64,000 nucleotides of DNA, taken from assembly GCA_027019265.1 (NCBI GenBank), contig JALUWX010000006.1:42467-106466 (forward strand). The letters are read 5' to 3'. Position numbers and translations under genes: made by a program. Shown piece by piece: positions 17,921 through 24,872 of the stretch (the stretch's first letter is position 1; every line of letters begins with the position of its first letter). This DNA is from Phycisphaerales bacterium (GTDB lineage Bacteria > Planctomycetota > Phycisphaerae > Phycisphaerales > UBA1924). Below the pieces are notes generated by a model, which worked only from the letters and a program-made list of their open reading frames with translations, searched no databases and was not told the DNA's origin.

Positions 17921-18622
17921 ATGATGAACATGATCAAAGCCACCACACTTGTGCTCGCGGCCGCGGCGAGCGTCGCGCTCGCTGATATCCAGTACGTCGG
18001 TGATCCCGGTCTGGAGTTGGTGTATTCGTTTGCTGACGAGGGGGGGACCCGGACCCTGTTCATCAACGTGGACGGGCGCGAATCGCACGACCTGGAGTTC
18101 AATATCCTCAACGACTTCGAGTTCGGGGACTTCTATGTTGCCGGGCTCGATTCGACCCGGAACGGGGGGTTCCTGACGTCGTTCGATGACAACGACTACG
18201 GGGTGCTCCAGTCGCTCCAGTTCGGGACGGGGATCGGTCCCGAGCTCGAGGACCAGATCGGATTCGAGACCCTCTCCCATGCGGGGTATCTGTACGACGC
18301 GTTCGGGAATCCGGAGAGCGGGGGGATGCTCCTCGGCGGGACCCATTACCTCGGGTTCTCGTTCATGGGCTACATCCCGGACCCGGACAACATCGGCGAA
18401 GAGATCCTCGTCCCGATGTGGGGGTGGATGCACGTCGAGTTCGGGATGCTCCAGCTCGATGCGGGGCGCGAAGTGGGTGACGAACCCGAGGTCTTCGTCC
18501 GGGTGCTCGAGTACGGGTACGAGGACACGGGGTCCGCGATCTTCGTCGGGCAGGTGCCGTCCCCCGGTTCGCTGGCGCTGCTCGCGCTCGGCGGGTGTGT
18601 CGCGGCTCGGCGCAAACGATGA
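17921..18622 (+). CDS. Exported protein with PEP-CTERM-like sorting tail (2)
   Basis: 233 residues. GAGGAGAGG lies directly ahead of three closely spaced in-frame ATGs (17921, 17924, 17930); the first is used here. Signal peptide MNMIKATTLVLAAAASVALA, then a mature domain with DLEFNILNDFEFGDFYVAG and WGWMHVEFG segments typical of planctomycete exported proteins predicted to be handled by exosortase. The tail VPSPGSLALLALGGCVAARR ends in KR. The function of the mature domain is unknown. Confidence 0.65.
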   Translation: MMNMIKATTLVLAAAASVALADIQYVGDPGLELVYSFADEGGTRTLFINVDGRESHDLEFNILNDFEFGDFYVAGLDSTRNGGFLTSFDDNDYGVLQSLQFGTGIGPELEDQIGFETLSHAGYLYDAFGNPESGGMLLGGTHYLGFSFMGYIPDPDNIGEEILVPMWGWMHVEFGMLQLDAGREVGDEPEVFVRVLEYGYEDTGSAIFVGQVPSPGSLALLALGGCVAARRKR

Positions 18623-18890
18623 ACATCGGATGATCCTCGCGCCCCCGGGTGAACCCCGGGAACCGCGCGGGGGACGATCCGTATCGATGATGTCCGGAGC
18701 GCGGCGCGCGAGCTGTGTGCGCGGGGCGCTGCCGATCGGGGTTCTCTCGATCGGGTGACTGTGTTGACAATCCGAGGGGACGTCGTGGGGACGGGCTCTG
18801 GAACAGCCCGAGCGATCGGTGTGTCCGCTGTGGACCCCGGGCTCGGGAGATGTCTCATTGGTCCTCGTGGGTGCAGGAAAGGAGCGCATC

Positions 18891-19166
18891 ATGCTCATGC
18901 TGACTCTGACAACGGCGTTGTGTATCCAGCTCGGAACGATCGATCCCCTCCACGGAACCCTCGAACGGGCTGAACCCGTGTCGATGACGTCCCCGGACTC
19001 GATCACGAGCGGGAACCTCATCGCGGATCTCAACGGCGACGGGGTCGTGGACTTCCTCGACGTGTCCATCTTCATCCAGTGCCTGAACACGGGGGCCGCC
19101 TGCGCGGACCTGAACGGGGACGGGGTGGTGGACTTCTTCGATGTCCAGCTGTTCATCGCCGCTTGA
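18891..19166 (+). CDS. Mini-protein consisting of a signal peptide and a dockerin-like pair
   Basis: 91 residues. A short hydrophobic start (LMLTLTTALCIQLG) resembling a signal peptide is followed by a 30-residue linker and two calcium-loop repeats, ADLNGDGVVDFLDVSIFIQC and ADLNGDGVVDFFDVQLFIAA, after which the protein ends. AAGGAG stands nine bases before the ATG. It has no other domain, so it is a bare dockerin module; it could cap a complex, act as a soluble competitor, or be a remnant of a larger gene. It lies beside two PEP-CTERM-like genes and ahead of the hairpin-rich region. Confidence 0.6.
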   Translation: MLMLTLTTALCIQLGTIDPLHGTLERAEPVSMTSPDSITSGNLIADLNGDGVVDFLDVSIFIQCLNTGAACADLNGDGVVDFFDVQLFIAA

Positions 19167-19254
19167 GTTCGTCGGCGGCGATCTCTCCAGCGCCCCGCGC
19201 CGATCGGAAGGTCGGCCGGGGTGTTCGTGTGCGCGCTGAAACGGGACCCACAAC

Positions 19255-19294
19255 GAACTCGATCATCACCCCACCCAGGGTGATGATCGAGTTC
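19255..19294. repeat. Inverted repeat H1, 16-bp perfect arms
   Basis: Left arm 19255-19270 begins GAACTCGATCATC, the right arm 19279-19294 is its exact reverse complement, and the loop is CCACCCAG. Confidence 0.9.
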
Positions 19295-19326
19295 TCTAGA
19301 TCGTGTGTATTGCTCGTTAAATCAAT

Positions 19327-19360
19327 CTCGATCATGGCTGGGGGTGGGGGGGTGATCGAG
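19327..19360. repeat. Inverted repeat H2, 8-bp arms with G-rich loop
   Basis: CTCGATCA (19327-19334) pairs with TGATCGAG (19353-19360), reusing the CTCGATCAT word of H1. The 18-base loop contains GCTGGGGGTGGGG (19337-19349). Confidence 0.75.
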
Positions 19361-19381
19361 TTCGAGAGCGTTGTTCGATCA

Positions 19382-19430
19382 CGACCAAGTCAACCCGACC
19401 AACCCCGCACCCCCGGGTGGTTGGCTTGGT
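19382..19430. repeat. Imperfect inverted repeat H3
   Basis: CCAACC (19399-19404) pairs with GGTTGG (19419-19424) and ACCAAG further out pairs with CTTGGT (19425-19430), with a bulge on the left arm. Weaker than the other hairpins here. Confidence 0.4.
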
Positions 19431-19497
19431 TGATTGGCTCAGATGAATATGTGTTCTTTCTCTCTCAAGGGGGTTCATCCCGACCAAGCCCGCACCC
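19395..19497. repeat. Pair of 18-bp direct repeats
   Basis: CCGACCAACCCCGCACCC at 19395-19412 and CCGACCAAGCCCGCACCC at 19480-19497 differ at one base, and both are followed by a GGTTGG-type run. Confidence 0.75.
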
Positions 19498-19558
19498 TCG
19501 GTTGGTTGGTATGGATCAATCTCTCTTTTTACACGCTCAGAGGGGTTCATCCCGACCA
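19470..19558. repeat. Pair of 17-bp direct repeats
   Basis: GGGGTTCATCCCGACCA occurs exactly at 19470-19486 and 19542-19558. Confidence 0.85.
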
Positions 19559-19559
19559 T

Positions 19560-19608
19560 GTCATCCATACCAACCAACCCCGGAGGGGGGTTGGTTGGTA
19601 TGGATGAC
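19560..19608. repeat. Inverted repeat H4, 22-bp perfect arms
   Basis: Left arm 19560-19581 contains CCATACCAACCAACC, the right arm 19587-19608 is its exact reverse complement, and the loop is GGAGG. A further copy of the right-arm word lies at about 19500-19516. Confidence 0.92.
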
Positions 19609-19633
19609 GGGGGGAACGTGCTCGGTCGGTCGG

Positions 19634-19680
19634 GTTGATCCGGATCATCTCCCCCCCACAGGGAGATGATCCGGATCAAC
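19634..19680. repeat. Inverted repeat H5, 20-bp perfect arms
   Basis: Left arm 19634-19653 contains TGATCCGGATCA, itself a palindrome, and the right arm 19661-19680 is the exact reverse complement. The loop is CCCCACA. Confidence 0.92.
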
Positions 19681-19727
19681 ACACACGGGTCTACACACAC
19701 AAAACCCTCTTGAGAGATCAGAAGTCA

Positions 19728-19764
19728 ATCCGGATCATCGCTGGGGGTGGGGTGTGATCCGGAT
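19728..19764. repeat. Inverted repeat H6, 10-bp arms with G-rich loop
   Basis: ATCCGGATCA (19728-19737) pairs with TGATCCGGAT (19755-19764), reusing the H5 word. The loop contains GCTGGGGGTGGGG (19740-19752), identical to the H2 loop core. Confidence 0.8.
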
Positions 19765-19800
19765 CAATGGGGCACCCTGGGGGGTTGATCCGGATCGATC

Positions 19801-19839
19801 CATGTGTGGGTGACCCCCACCCCGGACGACCCACACATG
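19801..19839. repeat. Inverted repeat H7, 11-bp arms
   Basis: CATGTGTGGGT (19801-19811) pairs with ACCCACACATG (19829-19839) around a C-rich loop containing CCCCCACCCC, the complement-type counterpart of the H2/H6 loops. Confidence 0.8.
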
Positions 19840-19933
19840 AAACCAACAGATGAAAGACAACAGATGAACCAAGAGAGAGAAAGAGAGAGAGAGAGGTGAC
19901 CGAGAGCAATCAACTGGTGTGTTGATGTGTGGG

Positions 19934-19984
19934 TCCATCCATGTGTGGGTTCCCCGGGGAGGGGGGAACCCACACATGGATGGA
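19934..19984. repeat. Inverted repeat H8, 22-bp perfect arms
   Basis: Left arm 19934-19955 contains CATGTGTGGGT, the H7 word. The right arm 19963-19984 is its exact reverse complement; the loop has 7 bases, GGGGAGG. Confidence 0.92.
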
Positions 19985-20123
19985 GCCCGACGATCGGGTT
20001 CGGGTGGGAGGAGTGTCCGTCGGGGGATCGGTTCGTGGAGGATGTGGAGGAGGTTTGGTGGGGAGTCGGGATCCACAACTAGTGGAGTGCCATTTTCGGT
20101 CATATGCCACATGTTTTCGCAGT

Positions 20124-20132
20124 TGGTATACT
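20124..20132 (+). promoter_or_regulatory. Extended -10 promoter, possibly giving a leaderless mRNA
   Basis: TGGTATACT matches an extended -10 element (TGnTATAAT). No good -35 is present. The ATG at 20141 follows only 8 bases after the -10 box and lacks a Shine-Dalgarno sequence, so the transcript would be leaderless or nearly so. Confidence 0.45.
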
Positions 20133-20140
20133 GGCATCAG

Positions 20141-20659
20141 ATGGCTGCACCAATCTTCACACAGCATGAAGCAGATCACCTGATCACGGTCAAGAAAAAT
20201 GCGATTCTTGACGCTTGGTCTGAAAAAACGACGGATCGACAGAACAGCATCGAGTCAGCAGTTCTTGAAGGTGAATCAGATGAAGCAACGCCGGTACCTG
20301 TGAGAGTCATTTTTCATCGAAAGCTCGATGTTGGGTCGACAAATATCACGCTAGAGGCCATGCTTCCAGGCAGGCCGATGGCAGCATTGTGCAGGTATGA
20401 CATCCACGATTCCCCACATCTGAACAAGAAACAATGGATGCGGCCACCTGATCTGATTCCACCGTCTGCGCCCCACAGGCATATTTACAGTGAGCGATCT
20501 GAGAGAGAGATTGGTGTCTGGGATGCACGCGCCGAACTCCTTGACCCAAAGCGATGCTCATCTCGAGAGAGGCTGCTTGGCGCTTTTTTATCAGACATGC
20601 GGTTTCATTTTACTGATAATGAATCACAACAAGAACTGTTCGAGTGGATCAACCAGTGA
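20141..20659 (+). CDS. DUF6978-like protein of a two-gene cassette
   Basis: 172 residues. The order APIFTQHEADHLITVKK, RVIFHRKLDVGSTNITLEAM, ALCRYDIHDSPHLN, PPSAPHRHIYSERSEREIGV and a final LLGAFLSDMRFHF follows the pattern I associate with the DUF6978 family (Gln-x-Glu-Ala-Asp start, Asp-x2-x2-His-Asn core, His-x-His-x-Tyr). It has no membrane or signal segment. It overlaps the next gene by 16 bases. Base composition and codon use are visibly more AT-rich than in the flanks (for example TTTTTATCAGAC, TTACTGATAATG), which suggests transfer. The function of the family is not known to me. Confidence 0.55.
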   Translation: MAAPIFTQHEADHLITVKKNAILDAWSEKTTDRQNSIESAVLEGESDEATPVPVRVIFHRKLDVGSTNITLEAMLPGRPMAALCRYDIHDSPHLNKKQWMRPPDLIPPSAPHRHIYSERSEREIGVWDARAELLDPKRCSSRERLLGAFLSDMRFHFTDNESQQELFEWINQ

Positions 20660-21405
20660 AACTTAAAACTCTACACAAACTGATGTGCAGCGATCTCGAT
20701 GTCGAGCATCACGTGGTATCTGATCGGGAATTTTTATCCAGCAGATTTCAATATGCTGACGGTGATTTGGTTTGTGCTTACTACAACGAAGGCCGAAACG
20801 GGCCGTCGCTTACGGACCGCGGAAACACCCTCTATAAATTAAAGATAAGAGGACTGTCCCTTGGCGAAAATCGCATTGATTTAATTAGAAAGCTGCTTGC
20901 TCCACACGGTGTCGATCTTGTCGGAAGTGAAATCGTCAGACCACTAGAACCAGCGTCGCCCCAGAGATCTTTTATAGATTTTTGTATAGCAGTCGAACGA
21001 GTGTCCACACTTGAGATTCAGTTCGCACACAAAAAACCGAACTATCTCGCTCAAATGATGGATTATTTAATCACTGAAAGAGTAGAGCCTGCGCGATCTG
21101 TACTGAGAGGTTGGACATCCAGCACTATCGACCCCATGGGTGCGTACCCTATTGATTATTATTGCAATGGATCGGCAAACACAAGGTGTTTATTCACTGT
21201 CGCAAACAGGGAGAAGGGGCTACTTGTATCTGCAGTCTGCAACTATTTCAAAGCTCACAATCAATACAGTCCGACTCTTGTAGTATTTGATTCTGATTCT
21301 CCGCTACCAGAGAAACACGTCAGCCGTGTTCGTGAGTCTGTCGATGAAGTCGTATTCGGGCTCTCAGGGTTTGAGGATAGAGTTGTTGACTTCGCATTGT
21401 CTTGA
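20644..21405 (+). CDS. DUF1828/DUF1829 domain protein of a two-gene cassette
   Basis: 253 residues. The N-terminal half fits DUF1828: a DGDLVCAYYNEGRNGPSLTD core followed by RGNTLYKLKIRGLS and an IRKLLAPHGVDLVGSEIVRP segment. The C-terminal half (SVLRGWTSSTIDPMGAYPID, NTRCLFTVANREK, VVFDSDSPLPEKHVSRVRE) fits DUF1829. GTG 20644 is given as start; GTG 20656, sharing GTGA with the upstream stop, is an equally good choice. Both imply translational coupling. Stop lies 5 bases from the convergent mutase gene. AT-rich like its partner. Similar pairs occur as accessory genes, but their role is undetermined. Confidence 0.65.
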   Translation: MDQPVKLKTLHKLMCSDLDVEHHVVSDREFLSSRFQYADGDLVCAYYNEGRNGPSLTDRGNTLYKLKIRGLSLGENRIDLIRKLLAPHGVDLVGSEIVRPLEPASPQRSFIDFCIAVERVSTLEIQFAHKKPNYLAQMMDYLITERVEPARSVLRGWTSSTIDPMGAYPIDYYCNGSANTRCLFTVANREKGLLVSAVCNYFKAHNQYSPTLVVFDSDSPLPEKHVSRVRESVDEVVFGLSGFEDRVVDFALS

Positions 21406-21410
21406 ACGAA

Positions 21411-23123
21411 TCACCACTCCGGCCCACCAGTGTACCGCCCGTAGATATCCGCCATCGCTTGCACCATCTCCCCGAGGGTGCAGTTCGCAAGCGCCCCGTC
21501 CACCAGCGCGGGCATCACGTTCTTGTTGTCCCGCGCGTCTTCGCGGATCCGGGTGAGGGCGGCCTGGACCTCGGACTGGTCCCGCTTGTCCTTGAACGCT
21601 TTGAGGCGCTCGACCTGGGTGGTCTCGACGGAGTCGGGGATCGTGAGGATGTCGATGGGACGGTCCTCGGACTCGTCCACGTACTCGTTGACCCCGACGA
21701 TGATCCGGTCCCCGGCTTCGCACTCCTCGGAGAAGCGGTAGCTCGCTTCGGCGATTTGTCTGCGGAAATAGCCCTTGTGGATCCCCCCGACACACCCGCC
21801 GTCGTCGAGGGTGCTGGTGGTTGCGTGCTCGGGCTTCCACGGGCCTCGCCCCATGTTGTCGATCTCTTCGATGTACTGGAGGGCTTCCGCTTCGATTTTG
21901 TCCGTGAGCTCCTCAATGAACCATGAGCCCCCCAGGGGATCGACGGTCCGGGTGACCCCGGTTTCGTGCGCGAGGATCTGCTGGGTCCGGAGCGCGACGG
22001 TGACGGCCTGCTCGGTCGGGAGCCCGAGGGTCTCGTCCATGGAGTCGGTGTGGAGGGACTGGCACCCCCCGAGGACCCCGGCCATGGCTTGGTAGGCGAC
22101 ACGGACGATGTTGTTGAGGGGCTGCTGCTCGGTGAGGGAGCACCCGGCCGTCTGGACGTGGGTCTTCATGTACCAGGAGCGTTCGTTCTTGGCGCCGTAT
22201 CGATCGCGCATCATGCGCGACCAGATCCGACGCGCGGCCCGGAGTTTGCAGATCTCCTCGAAGAACTCGTTGTGCGCGTTGAAGAAGAACGACAAACGCG
22301 GCGCGAACTCGTCGATGTCCAGACCACGGAGGAGACACGCTTCGACGTATTCCATCCCGTCGCGCAGGGTGAACGCGAGCTCCTGGGGCGCGGACGATCC
22401 TGCTTCACGGATGTGGTAGCCCGAGATGGAGACGGAGTTCCACTTGGGGAGGTGCTGGGACTGGAACTCGATGGTGTCCACGACGAGTTTGACGGAAGCT
22501 TCGGGTGGATAGATGAACTCGTTCTGCGCGTGGAACTCTTTGAGGATGTCGTTCTGGAGGGTCCCCCCGAGGGTGTCCCAACCGATGTCGCGTTGTTTGG
22601 CCATCGCGAGGTACATGGCCCAGATGACGCAAGCGGGGCCGTTGATGGTTTGGGAGACGGTGACCTGGTCGATGGGGATGTCGGCGTAGAGGCGGTGCAT
22701 GTCCTCGATGGTGTCGATCGCAACGCCGCACTTCCCAACTTCACCCGTGGAGAGGACATCGTCGGAGTCCCGACCCATGAGGGTGGGGAGGTCGAAGGCC
22801 GTCGAGAGACCCGTGTTGGCTTTGGACTTGGTGTTGGCTGCTTTGAGGAGGTACTTGAAGCGTTGGTTGGTGTCGTCAGCGGACCCGAACCCGGCGAACT
22901 GGCGCATGGTCCAGAGGCGCGAGCGGTAGCCCTGGGGGTAGAGCCCACGGGTGTAGGGGAAGGAACCGGGGTCGTTGATGTCGCGCTCGAAGTTGGCGAG
23001 GGACTCGGGGGGGTTGGAGGGCGCGTAGAGCGCGTCGAGGACGATCCCGGAGATCGTGACGTTGTGGGGGTCGATGGGGGTGTCGTTGTTGAGTCCGGGG
23101 CCGGAGATGGTCGTGGTGCTCAT
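21411..23123 (-). CDS. Acyl-CoA mutase large subunit, isobutyryl-CoA mutase type
   Basis: 570 residues: the TIM-barrel catalytic chain of the methylmalonyl-CoA mutase superfamily, without the C-terminal B12 domain (no DxHxxG), so a separate cobalamin subunit is needed and is not in the window. Core motifs are [50 protein letters not shown] and [19 protein letters not shown]. The two specificity positions that are Tyr89 and Arg207 in Propionibacterium methylmalonyl-CoA mutase are Phe76 and Gln200 here, the pair found in isobutyryl-CoA mutase. The start at 23123 has CAGGAG upstream. Confidence 0.85.
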   Translation of the reverse strand: MSTTTISGPGLNNDTPIDPHNVTISGIVLDALYAPSNPPESLANFERDINDPGSFPYTRGLYPQGYRSRLWTMRQFAGFGSADDTNQRFKYLLKAANTKSKANTGLSTAFDLPTLMGRDSDDVLSTGEVGKCGVAIDTIEDMHRLYADIPIDQVTVSQTINGPACVIWAMYLAMAKQRDIGWDTLGGTLQNDILKEFHAQNEFIYPPEASVKLVVDTIEFQSQHLPKWNSVSISGYHIREAGSSAPQELAFTLRDGMEYVEACLLRGLDIDEFAPRLSFFFNAHNEFFEEICKLRAARRIWSRMMRDRYGAKNERSWYMKTHVQTAGCSLTEQQPLNNIVRVAYQAMAGVLGGCQSLHTDSMDETLGLPTEQAVTVALRTQQILAHETGVTRTVDPLGGSWFIEELTDKIEAEALQYIEEIDNMGRGPWKPEHATTSTLDDGGCVGGIHKGYFRRQIAEASYRFSEECEAGDRIIVGVNEYVDESEDRPIDILTIPDSVETTQVERLKAFKDKRDQSEVQAALTRIREDARDNKNVMPALVDGALANCTLGEMVQAMADIYGRYTGGPEW

Positions 23124-23242
23124 GGGGGTGTTGCTCCTGAAAGGTCCCGGTTTGTCGGGTCCTGTTATTGTAAGTTGGAGCACGTGCTGAGGCAAAAAAG
23201 AACAACGCCCTCCGTGGTGGAAGGCGTTGCGATCGGGTCGAA

Positions 23243-23315
23243 TGGGCAGACCCGGACTTGAACCGGGGACACCGGCATTTTCAATGCCGTGCTCTACCAA
23301 CTGAGCTACCTGCCC
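23243..23315 (-). tRNA. tRNA-Phe (GAA)
   Basis: 73 bases on the minus strand from GGGCAGG to TCTGCCCA. The acceptor stem pairs (one G-U), D-arm AGCTCAGTTGGTAGAGC, anticodon loop TTGAAAA with anticodon GAA between CGGCA/TGCCG, and T-arm CCCGGTTCAAGTCCGGG. CCA is not encoded. Confidence 0.95.
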
Positions 23316-23440
23316 GACTGACGGCTGTATCGGCCGCGACGACAAGAATAGACGCGCATCGGGCGACGTCAAGCGTTTGTGTGTTCGGGAGTGGTTGGGT
23401 TGTGCGGATCGTGGGGGTCGTGTGGGACCCTGGACGTCCG

Positions 23441-24220
23441 TCATCGGCTTGCGATCACGACTCTCCGGGACATATCCGACACCCAGACCCCCCCGGGCTG
23501 CTCGATGGTGAGCGCGAAGGCGGCCGCACTCGAGACGGGGATATCCGGGTCGTTGATCTCAACGATGAGCTCTCCCGTATCCGGACAGTTGAAGACCCCG
23601 CCGTTGATGCGCTGGGTCATCCCGCGTTCCGCATCGATGATCCAGAGCTGGTACTGGGACTCGCTCGGATCGTTGACGGGGAGCCCTTCGAAGCGCATGT
23701 ACCCGTGCTGTTCCGAGTCGGACCAGACGATGTCGCCCTGAACATTGGGGATCTCGGGCGGGGCGCCCTCGCTCTCCCAATCGTTCCAGTTGAGCGTGAT
23801 CGTGTCGGGTGCGTTCTGGATCAGCGCCGTGCGCTGGAGCGAGAGGGGCGGGGGATCGTTGATCGCGCGGGCGAAGGAGACCGCGAACCCGACGAAGAGC
23901 ATCGCGGCGACACTCCACCCGGCCGCGGCGAGCATGACCCAGGGCGCGATCGATCGGGGACGAGCGGTCCGGGAAGAATCGGGTGCGCACGACAGGGGGG
24001 AGCAGTCCGCGCTCCGCTCCTCCTCGTCCTCGATGATCCAAGCGATCGAGGCGCTCGTGGCAACAAGTTCGAGTTCGAGCGCGAGTTCCGCGAGTTCGGG
24101 ATCGGAGACGAGCGCCCCCTCGATGAGTTCGAGATCGTGCCCGTCGAGATCGCCCGTCGTGCGATCAGCGATCATCGTCACGACTCGTTCGTATTCTGGA
24201 TAGCGTTGATCCACGTTCAT
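23441..24220 (-). CDS. RskA-type anti-sigma factor
   Basis: 259 residues. The cytoplasmic N-terminus has an anti-sigma zinc-finger-like helix bundle without the metal ligands ([20 protein letters not shown]). A single transmembrane segment follows ([23 protein letters not shown]) and then an extracytoplasmic domain of the anti-sigma-K RskA type ([20 protein letters not shown], then [10 protein letters not shown] and [16 protein letters not shown]). It presumably holds the adjacent ECF sigma factor inactive at the membrane until a signal causes release. Its ATG overlaps the sigma gene's stop by four bases (24217-24220), indicating translational coupling. Confidence 0.85.
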   Translation of the reverse strand: MNVDQRYPEYERVVTMIADRTTGDLDGHDLELIEGALVSDPELAELALELELVATSASIAWIIEDEEERSADCSPLSCAPDSSRTARPRSIAPWVMLAAAGWSVAAMLFVGFAVSFARAINDPPPLSLQRTALIQNAPDTITLNWNDWESEGAPPEIPNVQGDIVWSDSEQHGYMRFEGLPVNDPSESQYQLWIIDAERGMTQRINGGVFNCPDTGELIVEINDPDIPVSSAAAFALTIEQPGGVWVSDMSRRVVIASR

Positions 24221-24825
24221 CCGTCGCTGTCCATCTTGTTTGACTCGTCCTGCGATCCCTGCTCGTTCACGAGTTCACGCAAACGGATCATCCCTCTCCG
24301 GAGGTGGGTCTTGACCGACCCGAGCGCCATCCCCGTCGAATCCGCGATCTCCTGGTGTGACATCCCGTCGCGGAGCGACAGCCGGAGCACGAGCTTCTGG
24401 GGCTCGCTCAGCTCCCGGATCGCGAGGGTCGCTCGCGCGAGCTCCTCGTCCATATCCGAGAGGTGCTCGTCCTGGCGCTCACCGAGCCCGTAGGTGGTCT
24501 CGATGGGTTGGTGCTTGGGCCTTCGCGCGTTCTTCCTGACCTTGTCGATCAGTCTCCGGCGCGCGATCATCGCGATAAAGGTGGACTCCGATGCTTTCTC
24601 GGGGTCGAACCGGTCCGCGTTTTTCCAGAGCTCGATGAAGACTTCCTGCACAGCGTCTTCGATCTGCGCGGGAGGGAGGAAGCGCCGGGCGAGCGATGAA
24701 ACCAGCCCGGCGTAGTTGTGCATGCACGCTTCGATCGCGTCCTGTTCGCCGGCGGCGATACGCTGGAGATATGACGCGGTGGTGCTCAAAGAATCAACTC
24801 CTGGACGTTCGTCTGTCGTGACCAT
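24217..24825 (-). CDS. ECF-type RNA polymerase sigma factor (SigK-like)
   Basis: 202 residues. Region 2 is YAGLVSSLARRFLPPAQIED, AVQEVFIELWKNADRFDPEK and STFIAMIARRRLIDKVRKNA; region 4 is LSEPQKLVLRLSLRDGMSHQ followed by EIADSTGMALGSVKTHLRRG. There is no region 1.1 or 3, as expected for an ECF factor. It lies between a fasciclin gene upstream and an RskA-type anti-sigma gene downstream on the same strand, the arrangement of mycobacterial sigK-rskA with its MPT70/MPT83 targets. Sigma-dependent autoregulation of the fasciclin promoter is inferred. Confidence 0.88.
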   Translation of the reverse strand: MVTTDERPGVDSLSTTASYLQRIAAGEQDAIEACMHNYAGLVSSLARRFLPPAQIEDAVQEVFIELWKNADRFDPEKASESTFIAMIARRRLIDKVRKNARRPKHQPIETTYGLGERQDEHLSDMDEELARATLAIRELSEPQKLVLRLSLRDGMSHQEIADSTGMALGSVKTHLRRGMIRLRELVNEQGSQDESNKMDSDG

Positions 24826-24856
24826 AGAGAGATCCCTGGCGCGAGAGCGTGCTCGG

Positions 24857-24872
24857 GTCCCTTCTCAGGGAC
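24857..24872 (-). terminator. Hairpin directly after the fasciclin stop codon
   Basis: On the minus strand GTCCCT, loop GAGA, AGGGAC, beginning at the base after TAA. No T-run follows, so it is more likely an attenuator or mRNA stabiliser between the abundant fasciclin message and the sigma gene than a full terminator. Confidence 0.45.

Larger units (their letters stand above)
19167..20140. other. Non-coding region packed with long inverted repeats
   Basis: No credible gene lies between the mini-dockerin gene and the cassette at 20141. The region holds eight inverted repeats (listed separately), two near-identical 17-18-bp direct repeats, repeated copies of the palindrome TGATCCGGATCA and a purine-rich GA tract (about 19872-19896). 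The stem words differ between groups but recur within a group. No transposase, reverse transcriptase or integrase is nearby. Confidence 0.8.

Noticed and set aside
16850..19156. A 768-codon minus-strand frame across the PilZ and PEP-CTERM-like genes
   Set aside because: Spans several real genes in other frames and shows no family similarity.
19167..20140. CRISPR array
   Set aside because: Repeats are inverted, vary in sequence and spacing, and lack uniform spacers; no cas gene is present.
19919..20140. An N-terminal extension of the DUF6978-like gene back to 19919
   Set aside because: It would translate the H8 inverted repeat and gives a low-complexity Gly/Arg/Trp stretch unlike the family.
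19167..21405. Retron, integron or insertion sequence
   Set aside because: No reverse transcriptase, tyrosine integrase or transposase is encoded nearby, and no terminal repeats bracket the island.
21411..23123. Plain methylmalonyl-CoA mutase label
   Set aside because: Phe and Gln at the specificity positions point to isobutyryl-CoA mutase instead.
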